From an endosymbiont of Lamellibrachia barhami (lineage in GTDB: Bacteria > Pseudomonadota > Gammaproteobacteria > Chromatiales > Chromatiaceae): DNA of 40,206 bases. The first letter of the stretch is position 1. Every line of letters starts with the position of its first letter. The notes below the pieces were generated by a model. It saw nothing but the letters and a program-made list of their open reading frames with translations, was not told the DNA's origin and did not search any database. Positions 15,451-24,645 of the stretch are shown here, piece after piece. The stretch is taken from assembly GCF_011947365.2 (NCBI RefSeq), contig NZ_JAAVSH020000001.1, positions 3,868,581 through 3,908,786 on the forward strand. Reading direction: 5' to 3'. Position numbers and translations under genes: made by a program.

Positions 15451-16640
15451 ACAAACACCTGGATGGGTTCTCTTATTTTTTGGACCTGATGGTAGTTGAT
15501 AAGTTTTTCTACAATAGCGCCTGAGAGTTTATGCCCGGAGGTAAAGAGCAGCCGTCCATTTTCAGTTTCCACATTTGAGACCAGTACCTGACCCGCTTGC
15601 AACTCGCTGACATCTACGTCAATGTGGGGCAACTCATCTTCTCCAGTGATGAGGTACTTGGCCGCTGCCTGTAATACTTGCGGGTCATAAGTGTCACTGG
15701 TTTCCTGCATCTGTTCCAAGGCCAGGTCAGCTGACAGCCCATCTCTCTCTTCCAGGTCCTTCAGGCTGTGTAGCACCTTCAGAATGCGAGCCTCTATAGG
15801 GATATCCTCCCCGGAGACGGCATCGAAGGGCACGCCAGAACCATCAAAATTCTTGTCCTGATAGAGGATGATTTTCGCCACTCTCTCGAGACGTGGAATA
15901 TTGGCAAGTAGCTTATGACCCGTTTCCGGCAGATGGTCGATGATTTGCTGTTCCGCCTCAGACACCTGCTCACCCGAGCGTGTCTTTGCCAGTGTCTCGG
16001 GTGGCAGCGTGATGTAGGCGATATGGGATAGCATGGCGGCTGTCTCCAACTCCCATGTGTTGAAGACCTGCATTGCATGCGCCACCCCAATGGCTGTCTC
16101 CCGCAAAGTGACGGTGCGATCCGATATGCTTGGCACTGCGATTGACAATATCTCAAGCAACAGCTTGATGGATCCGTTCAGGGTGCCTTCCAGAACCTCC
16201 CGCTCCGCATGAATCAGGTGGTATTGTTTCTGCGCTGCCTCAAGAGTGCTAACCAGCAGTTCGTACGGGCAGGGTTTGTTCATGAAACGGAAAACATTGC
16301 CCTTATTGACAGCATCAATGGCGGTCTGCTGGTCAGCGTTGCCGGTGAGCATGAGGCGAATACTGTCCGGCGCTATCTCCTGCACCTTCTCAAGGAAGGC
16401 AATGCCATCCATTTCAGGCATCCGCATATCGGCGACGATGACAGAGAATGGCCCCTCCTTCTGAATAATCTCCAAACCTTCCCGCCCACTGAGTGCTGTC
16501 GTAAGCTGAAACCGGTTACGCAACTGTCGCTGGTATGCGTTCAGGATATTGGGCTCGTCATCGACAAACAGGATTTTATACCCAAAGGGCATAAGTTTCG
16601 TTTGAGCGGAAATACCACTCAACTCAGCTTTATCACTCAT
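15435..16640 (-). CDS. Response regulator with degenerate HD-GYP-like output
   Basis: This 401-residue protein starts with a receiver domain (acidic D27/D28, phosphoacceptor D71, T99, K122). The output has the layout of HD-GYP c-di-GMP phosphodiesterases, but key residues are changed: the HDIGK signature is replaced by SHIAY (205-209), and the HHExxDGxGYP stretch by YQDKNFDGSGVP (260-271). Two His remain at 236 and 242. It is therefore probably not an active phosphodiesterase and may bind c-di-GMP or a partner. Its start overlaps the end of the REC-HDOD gene by 4 bp (ATGA), so the two are translated together. The 3' end abuts a transposase fragment. Confidence 0.85.
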   Translation of the reverse strand: MSDKAELSGISAQTKLMPFGYKILFVDDEPNILNAYQRQLRNRFQLTTALSGREGLEIIQKEGPFSVIVADMRMPEMDGIAFLEKVQEIAPDSIRLMLTGNADQQTAIDAVNKGNVFRFMNKPCPYELLVSTLEAAQKQYHLIHAEREVLEGTLNGSIKLLLEILSIAVPSISDRTVTLRETAIGVAHAMQVFNTWELETAAMLSHIAYITLPPETLAKTRSGEQVSEAEQQIIDHLPETGHKLLANIPRLERVAKIILYQDKNFDGSGVPFDAVSGEDIPIEARILKVLHSLKDLEERDGLSADLALEQMQETSDTYDPQVLQAAAKYLITGEDELPHIDVDVSELQAGQVLVSNVETENGRLLFTSGHKLSGAIVEKLINYHQVQKIREPIQVFVQRDL

Positions 16641-17851
16641 GCTTCATTCTCCTCGGGTTGCAGCTTCTCCCAGGTGTTCAGTCGATCCAACACCCCGACC
16701 CGGGCCAGAAACTCACGGTCCACCTCCTTGGCCTCCTTGGGAAACATGCCCCCCGACAGTCCGGTTTGGTGAATCAATACGTCGGCAACATGTACCGCAC
16801 TCAGCGGACAAAAACAGTTGTAGCTGGAAAGTCCCGGCTGGTGATGAAAGGCGACCGCCTCCACTACGGAGTCGGGCAACGCCCAGAGTCCTAAGAGATA
16901 TGCCCCTACTGCACCATGGGTCGTACCGAAAACCTCCCGTTCCGTCAGACATAGAGCCATATCCTGGTCTTTCACCTGCACCCTGACCTTTACATAATCT
17001 TCAGAAAAATTCTGTTCCAGGATCAGCATGCCGATATCGTGCAATATCCCAGCCAGGAAACAGTCGTCAGCCACCTCCTTGTCCACCCCTTCAGCCTGCG
17101 CGATGCGCTGGGCCAGCCTGGCCACCGCCAGACTATGATCCAGTAGCGACTCGATTGAGAAAGCCGGATCCTTGACTCGTTTTTGGTTGAACTGGGAAAA
17201 GATACCGATCGAAAGCACGAGCGCTTTGAGAACATCAAGACCGAGCAATGTGGCTGCCTCTTTGCTGTCAGAGATATGTCGGCCAAGACCGAAGAAGGCG
17301 GAGTTTACCAGTTGCAGGATCTTTGCCGTCATGGCCGGATCCTTGCCGATAATCTCCCCTATTTCGTAAAGTGAAGTCTCCGGGGAGCGCAGCTTGGTCA
17401 TGATCTCCTGGTATATCTTGGGGATGCTGGGCAGACTCGTCATCCCGGTTACCAAGAAGTGAAGCTGCCCGTTACCCAGAAAGCGCTTGAGGGCAAAAGC
17501 GCGGTTCAACGTCTCTTTCAGGGTATCGACGTCACAGGGTTTCGTCAGGAATTGATGGGCAGTACCGGCGGACTGCATGATCAACTCCTCATCGGAATGA
17601 CCGGAAAGAATGATGCGAACCAACTCTGGACGATCTGCTGCCAGTACACCCAGGAGTTCTGCTCCATTTATTCCCGGCATCCGCATGTCTGTGACTATGG
17701 CATCGAAGTTTTTTTCATTGACCATCTTCAATGCCTCCGTGCCACTATCCACAAACACCATCTCCCACTCCTTGCGCTGCCCGCGAAGCGACCGTTGCAA
17801 ACCTTGTAGAACACTCCGTTCGTCATCCACAAACAAAATAGACTTTTTCAT
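16637..17851 (-). CDS. Response regulator with HDOD output domain
   Basis: This 404-residue protein begins with a receiver domain (LFVDDERS at 6-13, phosphoacceptor D55 in VTDMRMPG, K104 in FLTKPCD). An HDOD domain follows (about 130-340, with LPSIPKIYQEIM, DPAMTAKILQLVNSAFFG and a retained HDIGML). HDOD proteins work as scaffolds in signalling, often tied to c-di-GMP or stress responses. The gene lies 12 bp after the histidine kinase at 17864-20305 and overlaps the next regulator by 4 bp, so the kinase, this protein and the degenerate HD-GYP protein form one phosphorelay operon. Confidence 0.9.
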   Translation of the reverse strand: MKKSILFVDDERSVLQGLQRSLRGQRKEWEMVFVDSGTEALKMVNEKNFDAIVTDMRMPGINGAELLGVLAADRPELVRIILSGHSDEELIMQSAGTAHQFLTKPCDVDTLKETLNRAFALKRFLGNGQLHFLVTGMTSLPSIPKIYQEIMTKLRSPETSLYEIGEIIGKDPAMTAKILQLVNSAFFGLGRHISDSKEAATLLGLDVLKALVLSIGIFSQFNQKRVKDPAFSIESLLDHSLAVARLAQRIAQAEGVDKEVADDCFLAGILHDIGMLILEQNFSEDYVKVRVQVKDQDMALCLTEREVFGTTHGAVGAYLLGLWALPDSVVEAVAFHHQPGLSSYNCFCPLSAVHVADVLIHQTGLSGGMFPKEAKEVDREFLARVGVLDRLNTWEKLQPEENEA

Positions 17852-17863
17852 GGTTCCTCCCTT

Positions 17864-20305
17864 TTATGAGACCAGATTCTGCATAATCGGCAGGCGAATG
17901 GTGAAGGTGGTGCCTTTGCCCTCTTCACTCTCAACCTCGATGGTGCCGTCATGCTTGTCCACAATCACCGACCAGGCGATCGCCAGCCCCTGGCCTGATC
18001 CCTTCCCCACCTCCTTGGTGGTAAAGAAGGGATCGAACATCCGTTTTTGAATCGCCTCCGAAACCCCTTTTCCAGTATCGCTAATCGTAATCTCTGCCCA
18101 CTCCCCATCCTGCCGGGTTGCAATCCGGATCTCACCCATCTCTCCACTCTTTCCCACTACATCAGCTATCGCATGGGCTGCGTTCACGATCAGATTCAGT
18201 ATCACCTGGTTGAATTCACCGGCCAGCACCGGCACCTGCGGCAGTGCCGGATCAAGCTCGGTAATCAGCTCGGCACTGTATTTCCACTCATTGCGTGAGA
18301 CATCGATGGTGGTTTCGATCGCCTGATTGAGATCCGCCGGCGTCTTCTCTTCGCTTCCAGGATGGGAGAATTCCTTCATTGCCCGCACGATTCGGGTAAT
18401 CCGCTCCAACCCTTCCAGGGACTGTTCGATAGCCAGGGGAATCTCTGCTTCCAGATAGTCCACATCCACCTCCTGCACAATCGCCTCGATCCGCTTGAGC
18501 AGATCCGCGGGCACCGTGCCCTTGGTGGCTGCTTCACGCATTTGATCGCAGGTCTCGAAAATTCTGTCCATATCAGCGAAAGACTCCTGCAGGAAGCGGG
18601 TGTTGTCACTAACGAACTGGGTGGGGGTGTTGATCTCGTGGGCGATACCGGCGGCGAGCTGGCCGACCGACTCCAGTTTCTGCGCTTGGCGCAATTGCAC
18701 CTCAGCATTCCGGCGTTGGGTCAGATCAGTAAAGCTGACCACACTTCCCACTACCTCCTGGGCCCTATAGATGGGTGATGCACGGTATTCCACAGGAAAG
18801 CTCGTTCCATCCGCCCGCCAGAAGACTTCGTCATCCACGATGATGGTTTTTTCATATGCATGTAACAAAGCACACTCTTGTTCCGGATACGCTGAGCCGT
18901 CCGGACGGGTGTGGTGGAAAAGGTTGTGTGCATTCTTGCCGATCAGCTCAGTGGGATCATCATAGCCAAGTAGTTGGGCGGCAGCAGGATTGCAGACGGT
19001 ACAAATTCCATCACCATCGACGGCGTAAATACCGTCTGAGGTCGACTCCAGCAACAGGCGGTTTAGCTCCTCGGCCTGATTATATTCGCCAATCTGCTGT
19101 TGTAGCTGCGCATCCGTTTTTGCAAGCTCCACAGTGCGCTCCCGGACCAACGATTCCATGCTCTGGCGCTCTTCCTGGGACAACCTGTGTTCAATGTTGG
19201 AGTTGATATCCTGGCTAATAGCTTTCAGCAGAGAACCTTTTCCATATTCAAATAATTCCGATTCATCCGATGAGCCCCCTGCCAGGTAGACGATGTCAAT
19301 AGCTCCAACGGTCTCCCCATTGATGATGATCGGAGCGGACACTTTTTGCGGGCCGTCCTGATAGTGTTCTGTCTGATAGCATTCGTCATTAAAGATGATT
19401 CTTGCACACGTATCCCTCTCGTCCGACCATGAAGACAATACGGACATGAGGATGGCGTTAAAGACCTCCTCCAATGGACTAGCGGGATTGGCCAGGATTG
19501 ACGAAACGACATACATGACCTGTAGTTCGTTAGCACGCTCGGACACACGCTGTTCCAGTGTCTCATTGAGTGCACTCAACTCAGCCTGGGTTTCTTGCCG
19601 GGCAGCCACCTCGTCTTGAAGTTGCTCCACCTTTTCGCTCAGCTCATCGAGCAGGGACTGGTTATTAAACCGGTATCCAAGCGACTCCCTGATGGTGTTG
19701 TGATAATTATGGGCAATCAGGAACAATAAACTGGGATAGAGCAGCAGCAGGAGACCCAGTCCTCCATAAGTCCCCTCTTTCTGAGCCAGCAGGATGCCGG
19801 CGATAGGCAGCAGAAGGGGAAACAGGAAGGCGGTAAAAGTGGAGAGCCGGGAGGCATTGGAAGAGATGGCTCCCGCACCAACACCGGCCAGTGCGATAAA
19901 CAGCAGCACCTGATGGGAAACCGACCATTCCGAACTCCATAAAGTGGCCACCGAGCCCCAGCTGACACCGGCAAAAAGTGCGCCTGCCGTATACAGCGCA
20001 CCCCAGCGCTCAACGTTTATGAGGGTAATATCCACCCGGCGAAACGCAGCAACCAGTAGTCCGCGCAGGATGGTAACCAGCAGCAGTACGAAAATCCAGG
20101 CCAGCAGCCAGTCGTGATCCGCCGCTTGCCACAGGAATCCCGCCAGGATAAGGGCCACGATAAAGCTACCGCCAAGGGCCTCTGGTGCCTGCCGATACAA
20201 CAGCCGGACCAGCTCAAGTTCGATTCCCCGGGTTTTCCCGGGATTGGCGGCAGATCCCTGCTGATGGCTACCGAACCGGCCAGACTGTTTATTTGTATCA
20301 TTCAT
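17864..20305 (-). CDS. Membrane histidine kinase with six helices, GAF-like and PAS domains
   Basis: This 813-residue sensor kinase has six hydrophobic segments (about 46-200) after a polar N-terminus. A coiled coil follows (215-262), then a GAF-like region (about 265-375), a second coiled coil, a PAS domain (about 412-530) and the kinase core. The phosphoacceptor is H556 in GIAHEINTPTQ. The ATPase lobe has NLIVNAAHAI (N box, about 704-713), DTGKG (743-747), FDPFFTTKEVGKGSGQG (757-773). It should phosphorylate the two regulators encoded downstream. The region upstream of 19258 (its first ~349 codons) belongs to the tandem duplication, but this copy is complete and open. Confidence 0.92.
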   Translation of the reverse strand: MNDTNKQSGRFGSHQQGSAANPGKTRGIELELVRLLYRQAPEALGGSFIVALILAGFLWQAADHDWLLAWIFVLLLVTILRGLLVAAFRRVDITLINVERWGALYTAGALFAGVSWGSVATLWSSEWSVSHQVLLFIALAGVGAGAISSNASRLSTFTAFLFPLLLPIAGILLAQKEGTYGGLGLLLLLYPSLLFLIAHNYHNTIRESLGYRFNNQSLLDELSEKVEQLQDEVAARQETQAELSALNETLEQRVSERANELQVMYVVSSILANPASPLEEVFNAILMSVLSSWSDERDTCARIIFNDECYQTEHYQDGPQKVSAPIIINGETVGAIDIVYLAGGSSDESELFEYGKGSLLKAISQDINSNIEHRLSQEERQSMESLVRERTVELAKTDAQLQQQIGEYNQAEELNRLLLESTSDGIYAVDGDGICTVCNPAAAQLLGYDDPTELIGKNAHNLFHHTRPDGSAYPEQECALLHAYEKTIIVDDEVFWRADGTSFPVEYRASPIYRAQEVVGSVVSFTDLTQRRNAEVQLRQAQKLESVGQLAAGIAHEINTPTQFVSDNTRFLQESFADMDRIFETCDQMREAATKGTVPADLLKRIEAIVQEVDVDYLEAEIPLAIEQSLEGLERITRIVRAMKEFSHPGSEEKTPADLNQAIETTIDVSRNEWKYSAELITELDPALPQVPVLAGEFNQVILNLIVNAAHAIADVVGKSGEMGEIRIATRQDGEWAEITISDTGKGVSEAIQKRMFDPFFTTKEVGKGSGQGLAIAWSVIVDKHDGTIEVESEEGKGTTFTIRLPIMQNLVS

Positions 20306-20326
20306 CGTGCCACTTTCCTTAGGGCT

Positions 20327-21742
20327 TTACTGTATCACTGGCAGTCTGACAATGAAGGTGGTGCCTTTGCCCTCTTCACTCTCCACCCCGAGGGTGCCGC
20401 CGTGCTTGTCCACAACCACCGACCAGGCGATCGCCAGCCCCTGGCCTGACCCCTTTCCCACCTCCTTGGTGGTAAAGAAGGGGTCGAATACCCGCTTTTG
20501 AATCGTCTCCGGGATCCCTTTCCCCGTATCGCTAATGGTGATCTGTGCCCACTGTCCGTCGTGGCGGGTTGCAATCTGGATCTCACCCATCTCTCCACTG
20601 TTCCCCACTACATCCGTAATTGCATGGGCCGCATTCACAATCAGATTCAGGATCACCTGATTGAATTCACCGGCCAGCACCGGCACTTGTGGCAGCTCGG
20701 TAATCAGCTCGGCACTATATTTCCACTCGCTGCGTGAGACATCGATGGTGGTTTCGATCGCCCTGTTGAGATCCATGGCTACCTTCTCTGTTGTTCCCGG
20801 ATGGGAGAACTCCTTCATTGCCCGAACGATTCAGGCAATCCGCTCCAATCCATGCAGAGATTGTTCGACAGCCTTGGGAATCTCCTCTTTCAAATAATCG
20901 ACGTTGACCTCTTTCGCCAGCTCCCTTACTTCTGTCACAAGCTCATCTGGGACGGTTCCGCTGGCTGCTGCATCGGTCAGCCGGTCATGGACAGTGAGGA
21001 GTCGACCGTAGTCTGCAAAGGCATCCTGGAGAAAACGTGTGTTATCACTGACGAGCTGAGTCGGCGTATTGACCTCATGAGCGATGCCCGCAGCAAGCTG
21101 CCCCACCGACTCCAGCTTCTGTGCGTGGCGCAACTGGATCTCCATCGATTGTCGCTCCTCCTCGGCCGCCTTCTGCTCGGTGATGTCCCAGAAGATACCG
21201 AGAATGCCAGTGGATTTACCTTGTTCATCTTTCAGAGGCGTCTTGACGGTGTGGATGAAGCGTTCTTCACCATCCTTGACGTAGCGCTCTTGCAGCTCGC
21301 AGATCTCTCCCGACTCCATGACGTTCTTATCATCTGCCCGGTATTGCTCGGCCAGTTCCACCGGGTGAAAGTCATAGTCGCTCTTTCCCACCAACGCTGC
21401 CGGCGCGATCCCAAGATCAGAGGCATACTGCCGGTTGCAGGAGACGTAGACCGAGTTCGTGTCCTTGTGAAAGATCCGTTGCGGGAGATTGTCGACCAGC
21501 GTCCGATAGGTATTCCTGCTTTTGCGCAGGTCCGTCTCCAACTGTTTGCGCTCAGTGATATAGGGCTTGATCACCCAATAACTCATGATGGGTGAGACAA
21601 TCAGGACCAAAACGAACGCATCGATGATCGCTTCCAGGCCTGGGGAGGAAATTGGATCCAATAGGGACAGGCCCAGCATGATTATGCCTTCCACAAGGAA
21701 GACGATGATGGCGATTCGCAGTACTAGTTGGATATTATTCAT
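20327..21742 (-). pseudogene. Second histidine kinase, left copy, one nonsense codon
   Basis: Apart from an in-frame TGA at 20831-20833 the whole length reads as a PAS histidine kinase of about 470 residues. Two N-terminal membrane helices come first (from ATG 21742), then a PAS domain (NLPQRIFHKDTNSVYVSCNRQYASDLG...), an H box GIAHEVNTPTQ and a complete ATPase lobe (DTGKG, GKGSGQG). The intact paralog at 17864 has an Arg CGA at the equivalent site and the right copy has Arg AGG. A single C-to-T change (CGA to TGA) therefore explains the stop. The ATPase part is open from 20818 but lacks a ribosome binding site. The gap to the next kinase is 21 bp, so it was once the first gene of the operon. 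Confidence 0.88.
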
Positions 21743-21756
21743 GAGTATCCGTACCC

Positions 21757-21840
21757 TCAAATGCAGGATTTATTTCTAACCCTACATCTAACGAAACCAT
21801 GGTTTCCGGTGTCATCCACAAACAGAACAGGCTTTTTCAT
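21757..21840 (-). pseudogene. Fossil 5' end of a response regulator, left copy
   Basis: The minus strand from ATG 21840 reads MKKPVLFVDD, very close to the start of the REC-HDOD protein (MKKSILFVDDE). It then loses all similarity and stops after 27 codons at 21757. No ribosome binding site precedes it. It looks like the stump of a regulator gene that once stood before the second kinase. The same stump is at 25574-25657, so it predates the duplication. Confidence 0.6.
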
Positions 21841-21901
21841 AGTACGCCAGGCACGTTGCGTAGCACTTTGACTAGCCCTCTTCCTTTTCCAAAAAAAAAT
21901 C

Positions 21902-21945
21902 TTATCGGCGTACAGATGCTATCGTCAGATAGTGGGGAATCTTTA
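21902..21945 (-). promoter_or_regulatory. Both halves of a sigma-28 promoter with wrong spacing, left copy
   Basis: TAAAGATT (21938-21945) and a perfect GCCGATAA (21902-21909) lie in the correct order toward the second kinase, but 28 nt apart instead of 11. The extra 17 nt include a small hairpin CTATCTGACGATAG. Probably a former or non-functional sigma-28 promoter. Confidence 0.3.
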
Positions 21946-22190
21946 GAATATTCCCAACGATTGCTTTTCCCTATCTCCTGAAGAATTTCGATACATTCAC
22001 TGCCAGCTGCGGAAGATTAAGAGCCGATGCCAACTCCCCCCTCCTTGATCAACAACTGGAGTGAGACGAAGTTTCAATTCAAGAGAGACAAAGCCAAAAG
22101 GCAATTGGAATAAAAATCTGAAGGCATCACGCTGGAACAGGCGCTGAATGAAGAAGGTAAAGGTTGAAATCCTGAGACAATCACAAAGGA

Positions 22191-22228
22191 GTGTAGGCCG
22201 GTTCAAGCGTAGCGGAACCGGCCTACAC
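22191..22228. repeat. REP-like hairpin with AAGCGTAGCG loop, after sbcB left copy
   Basis: A 14-bp perfect stem (GTGTAGGCCGGTTC / GAACCGGCCTACAC) encloses the loop AAGCGTAGCG. It lies 10 bp beyond the stop of the sbcB copy and may end its transcript. The same loop on different stems occurs at 26013-26046, 26076-26101 and 33547-33574. Confidence 0.8.
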
Positions 22229-22238
22229 TTTATCAGAC

Positions 22239-23620
22239 TCAGCCTGCAAGTTTCTCTGCCCAGGCCAGCAATTCGGGGATGATTCTGCGCTTCTCCGGCG
22301 GCAGGGATTCGTCCATCTCCATCTCATCCAGACACGCCAGATAGTCATCCATCGGCAACCCTGCCCCCTCACCCGGCTCAAACAGCCTGGCCTGCCGATA
22401 CTCCTCCCAGCACCCCCGTTCTTCCTCTGAGAGTGTCTCCGGCCAGTTGCGGGCACGGTAACGAAACAGCATCTCCGGTAGCCGCTGATCATCGAAGACC
22501 TGGGGGAAACTGCTCAGATCGCCAGGAGCGACGGCCCTGATCCGGTCCATGCGGCGACGATCATCCGCGCTGAAAAAACCACCGCCATAGAGATTCTGAT
22601 CGGGATCCGACACCTTATCGAATGTGGTCATTTGATGGATGCGGCCGAGCTTTTCCTTCAAACCATCCGCCGCCAGCAAGGTTTTTCTATGCAGTTCACC
22701 CTGCCTGACATCGATCTGCCAGCGCTCGGCAGCCGCTGCAGAGAGGGTATTCATCGGCACCACCACCGGACACTTATTGAGATGCACCGTCTTCAGGGGC
22801 ATCCGCTCCACCCCCTCAGGCAGATCTGCCGCCGGGGTAAAGAGGCGCTGATGAATCTCATCCTCACTCAGGGTGAGCAGCGGGGTCGGGTCATAACGGA
22901 GATCGAAAACAATCACACCATTGGCGTTGGTGGGATGAGCTGCCAGGGGCATCACCATCGCGATACAACCGTGCTCGGCAGGATACATCGATGAGACATG
23001 CAGCACCGGCTTGCGCGCCTGCAGGTTCAGTAACTCCCCCACTGCCTGTTTCTTGCGCAGCCGGAAGATATAGTCGTAAAGCCGCGGCTGCTTCTCTTTC
23101 ACCAGCCGGGCCATGGCAATGGTGGCATGCACATCCGAAAGCGCATCGTGGGCCGATTGATGGGAGATACCATTGGCGGCGGTCAAGTGCTCCAGACGAA
23201 AACTGGGTTTGCCGTCCGGATGCCGGGGCCATTCGATCCCTTCCGGGCGCAGTGCATGAGTCAGCCTGACCATGTCGATGATGTCCCAGCGTGAGTTGCC
23301 ATTCTGCCACTCACGGGCATAGGGATCGAAAAAGTTACGGTAGAACCCGTAACGGGTCACTTCGTCGTCAAAACGGATCGTGTTGTATCCCACCCCACAA
23401 GTGCCGGGGTGAGCCATCTCCTGGTGAATACGCGTCATGAATTCAGCTTCGACAACCCCCTCCGCCAAGGCCTTCTGCGGGGTGATACCGGTCACCATGC
23501 AGGCCTCCGGCTGGGGCAGCATGTCATTTGCGGGTTTGCAGTAGATGACCAGCGGCTCCCCCACCGGGTTCAGATCCTCATCCGTGCGCAGCCCCGCAAA
23601 CTGGGCGGCCCGGTCCCAGC
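22239..23620 (-). pseudogene. sbcB: Exonuclease I, left copy, lacking its catalytic N-terminus
   Basis: From 23620 the frame is open to the stop at 22239 and matches the intact copy at 26129-27562 with about 96% identity by hand count (19 differences in 441 residues). The homology breaks at codon 18, where kinase sequence begins. The lost residues include D9 and E11 of the DYETWG motif, two of the metal-binding acidic residues of DEDD exonucleases. The HDALSD motif remains. No natural start is left; the first in-frame GTG is at 23564. A product, if made, could not degrade DNA but might still fold in part. Confidence 0.88.
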
Positions 23621-24645
23621 CCGATTCATCCGATGCCTCTGCCGGGTAGAGACGATGTCAATAGCTCCAAACGGTCTCCCATTGATAATCGGAGTAGACA
23701 CTTTTGCGGGCCGTCCTGATAGTGTTCTGTCTGATAGTACTGTCATTAAAGGTGATTCTGCGCACGTCTCCCCGTCCGACCATGAAGACAATACGACATG
23801 AGGATGGCGCGAAGACCTCCAATGGATTAGAAGGGATTGGCCAGGATTGATGAAACCAGATACAAGACCTGTAGTTCGTTAGCACGCCCGACACACGCTG
23901 TTCCGCGTCTCATTGAGTGCACTCAACTCCGCCTGGGTTTCTGCCGGGCAGCCACCTCGTCTTGAAGTTGCTCCACCTTTTCGCCAGCTCATCGAGCAGG
24001 GATCAGTTATTAAACCGGCACCCAAGCGACCCCCGATGGTGTTGTGGATAATTAGGGCAATCAGGAACAATAAACTGGGATGAGAGCAGCAGCAGGAACC
24101 CAGTCCGCATAAGCCTCTTTCTGAACCAGCAGGATGCCGGCGATAGGCAGCAGAAGGGGAAACAGGAAGGCGGCAAAAGTGGAGAGCCGGGGGGCACTGG
24201 AAGAGATGGCTCCCGCACCTAAACCGGCCAGTGCAATAACCAGCAGAACCTGGTGGGCAACCGGCCATCCTGGACGCCATAGAGTGGCCACCGAGCCCCA
24301 GCAGATACCGGAGAAAAGTGCGCCTGCCGTATACAGCGCACCCCACCGCTCAACGTTTATGATGGCGACATCCACCCGGCGAAAAGCAACAATCAGCAGC
24401 CCGCGCAGAATGGTAACCAGCAGCAGCACGGAAATCCAGGCCAGCAGCCAGTCGTGAACCGCCGCTTGCCACAGGAATCCCGCCAGGATAAGGGCCACGA
24501 TAAAGCTACCGCCAAGGGCCTGCGGTGCCTGCTGATACAATAGTCGGACCAGTTCAAGTTCGATTTCCCGAGGTTTCCCGGGGTTGGCAGCAGACCCCTG
24601 CCTATGGCCACCGAACCAGCCAGACTGCTTATTTGCATCATTCAT
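23621..24645 (-). pseudogene. Six-helix histidine kinase, right copy, 3'-truncated and decayed
   Basis: This is a copy of the first ~349 codons of the kinase at 17864-20305. The start and the six membrane helices are still open (24645 down to about 24061, 194 codons, about 85% identical protein). From about 24120 to 23621 there are many single-base losses relative to the intact copy, for example CGACATGAG for CGGACATGAG and TTTCTGCC for TTTCTTGCC, so no frame survives. The kinase core is absent because the copy ends at the duplication junction. Confidence 0.88.

Larger units (their letters stand above)
21841..22238. other. Intergenic block between kinase and sbcB copies, left unit
   Basis: Besides the split promoter and the REP hairpin at 22191-22228, this block contains an A-run (about 21891-21899). 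It also has a stretch (about 22055-22170) whose plus strand reads like broken coding sequence with in-frame stops. I see no intact gene. The block is repeated with about 95% identity at 25658-26012. Confidence 0.5.
19258..23620. repeat. Tandem duplication, left unit (4363 bp)
   Basis: This unit runs from inside the six-helix kinase gene (its codon ~349) through the second kinase and the intergenic block, ending at codon 18 of sbcB. The right unit begins in the next base (23621) with sequence matching 19258. The order of homologous blocks is the same in both units and both run in the same orientation, as expected for one tandem duplication. Confidence 0.88.

Noticed and set aside
22055-22170. 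Plus-strand stretch resembling the start of a BrnT-type toxin (F.FKRDKAKRQLE, stop, K.EGITLEQA)
   Set aside because: Interrupted by an in-frame stop in both duplicated units, with no start, no antitoxin gene and only a short loose match.
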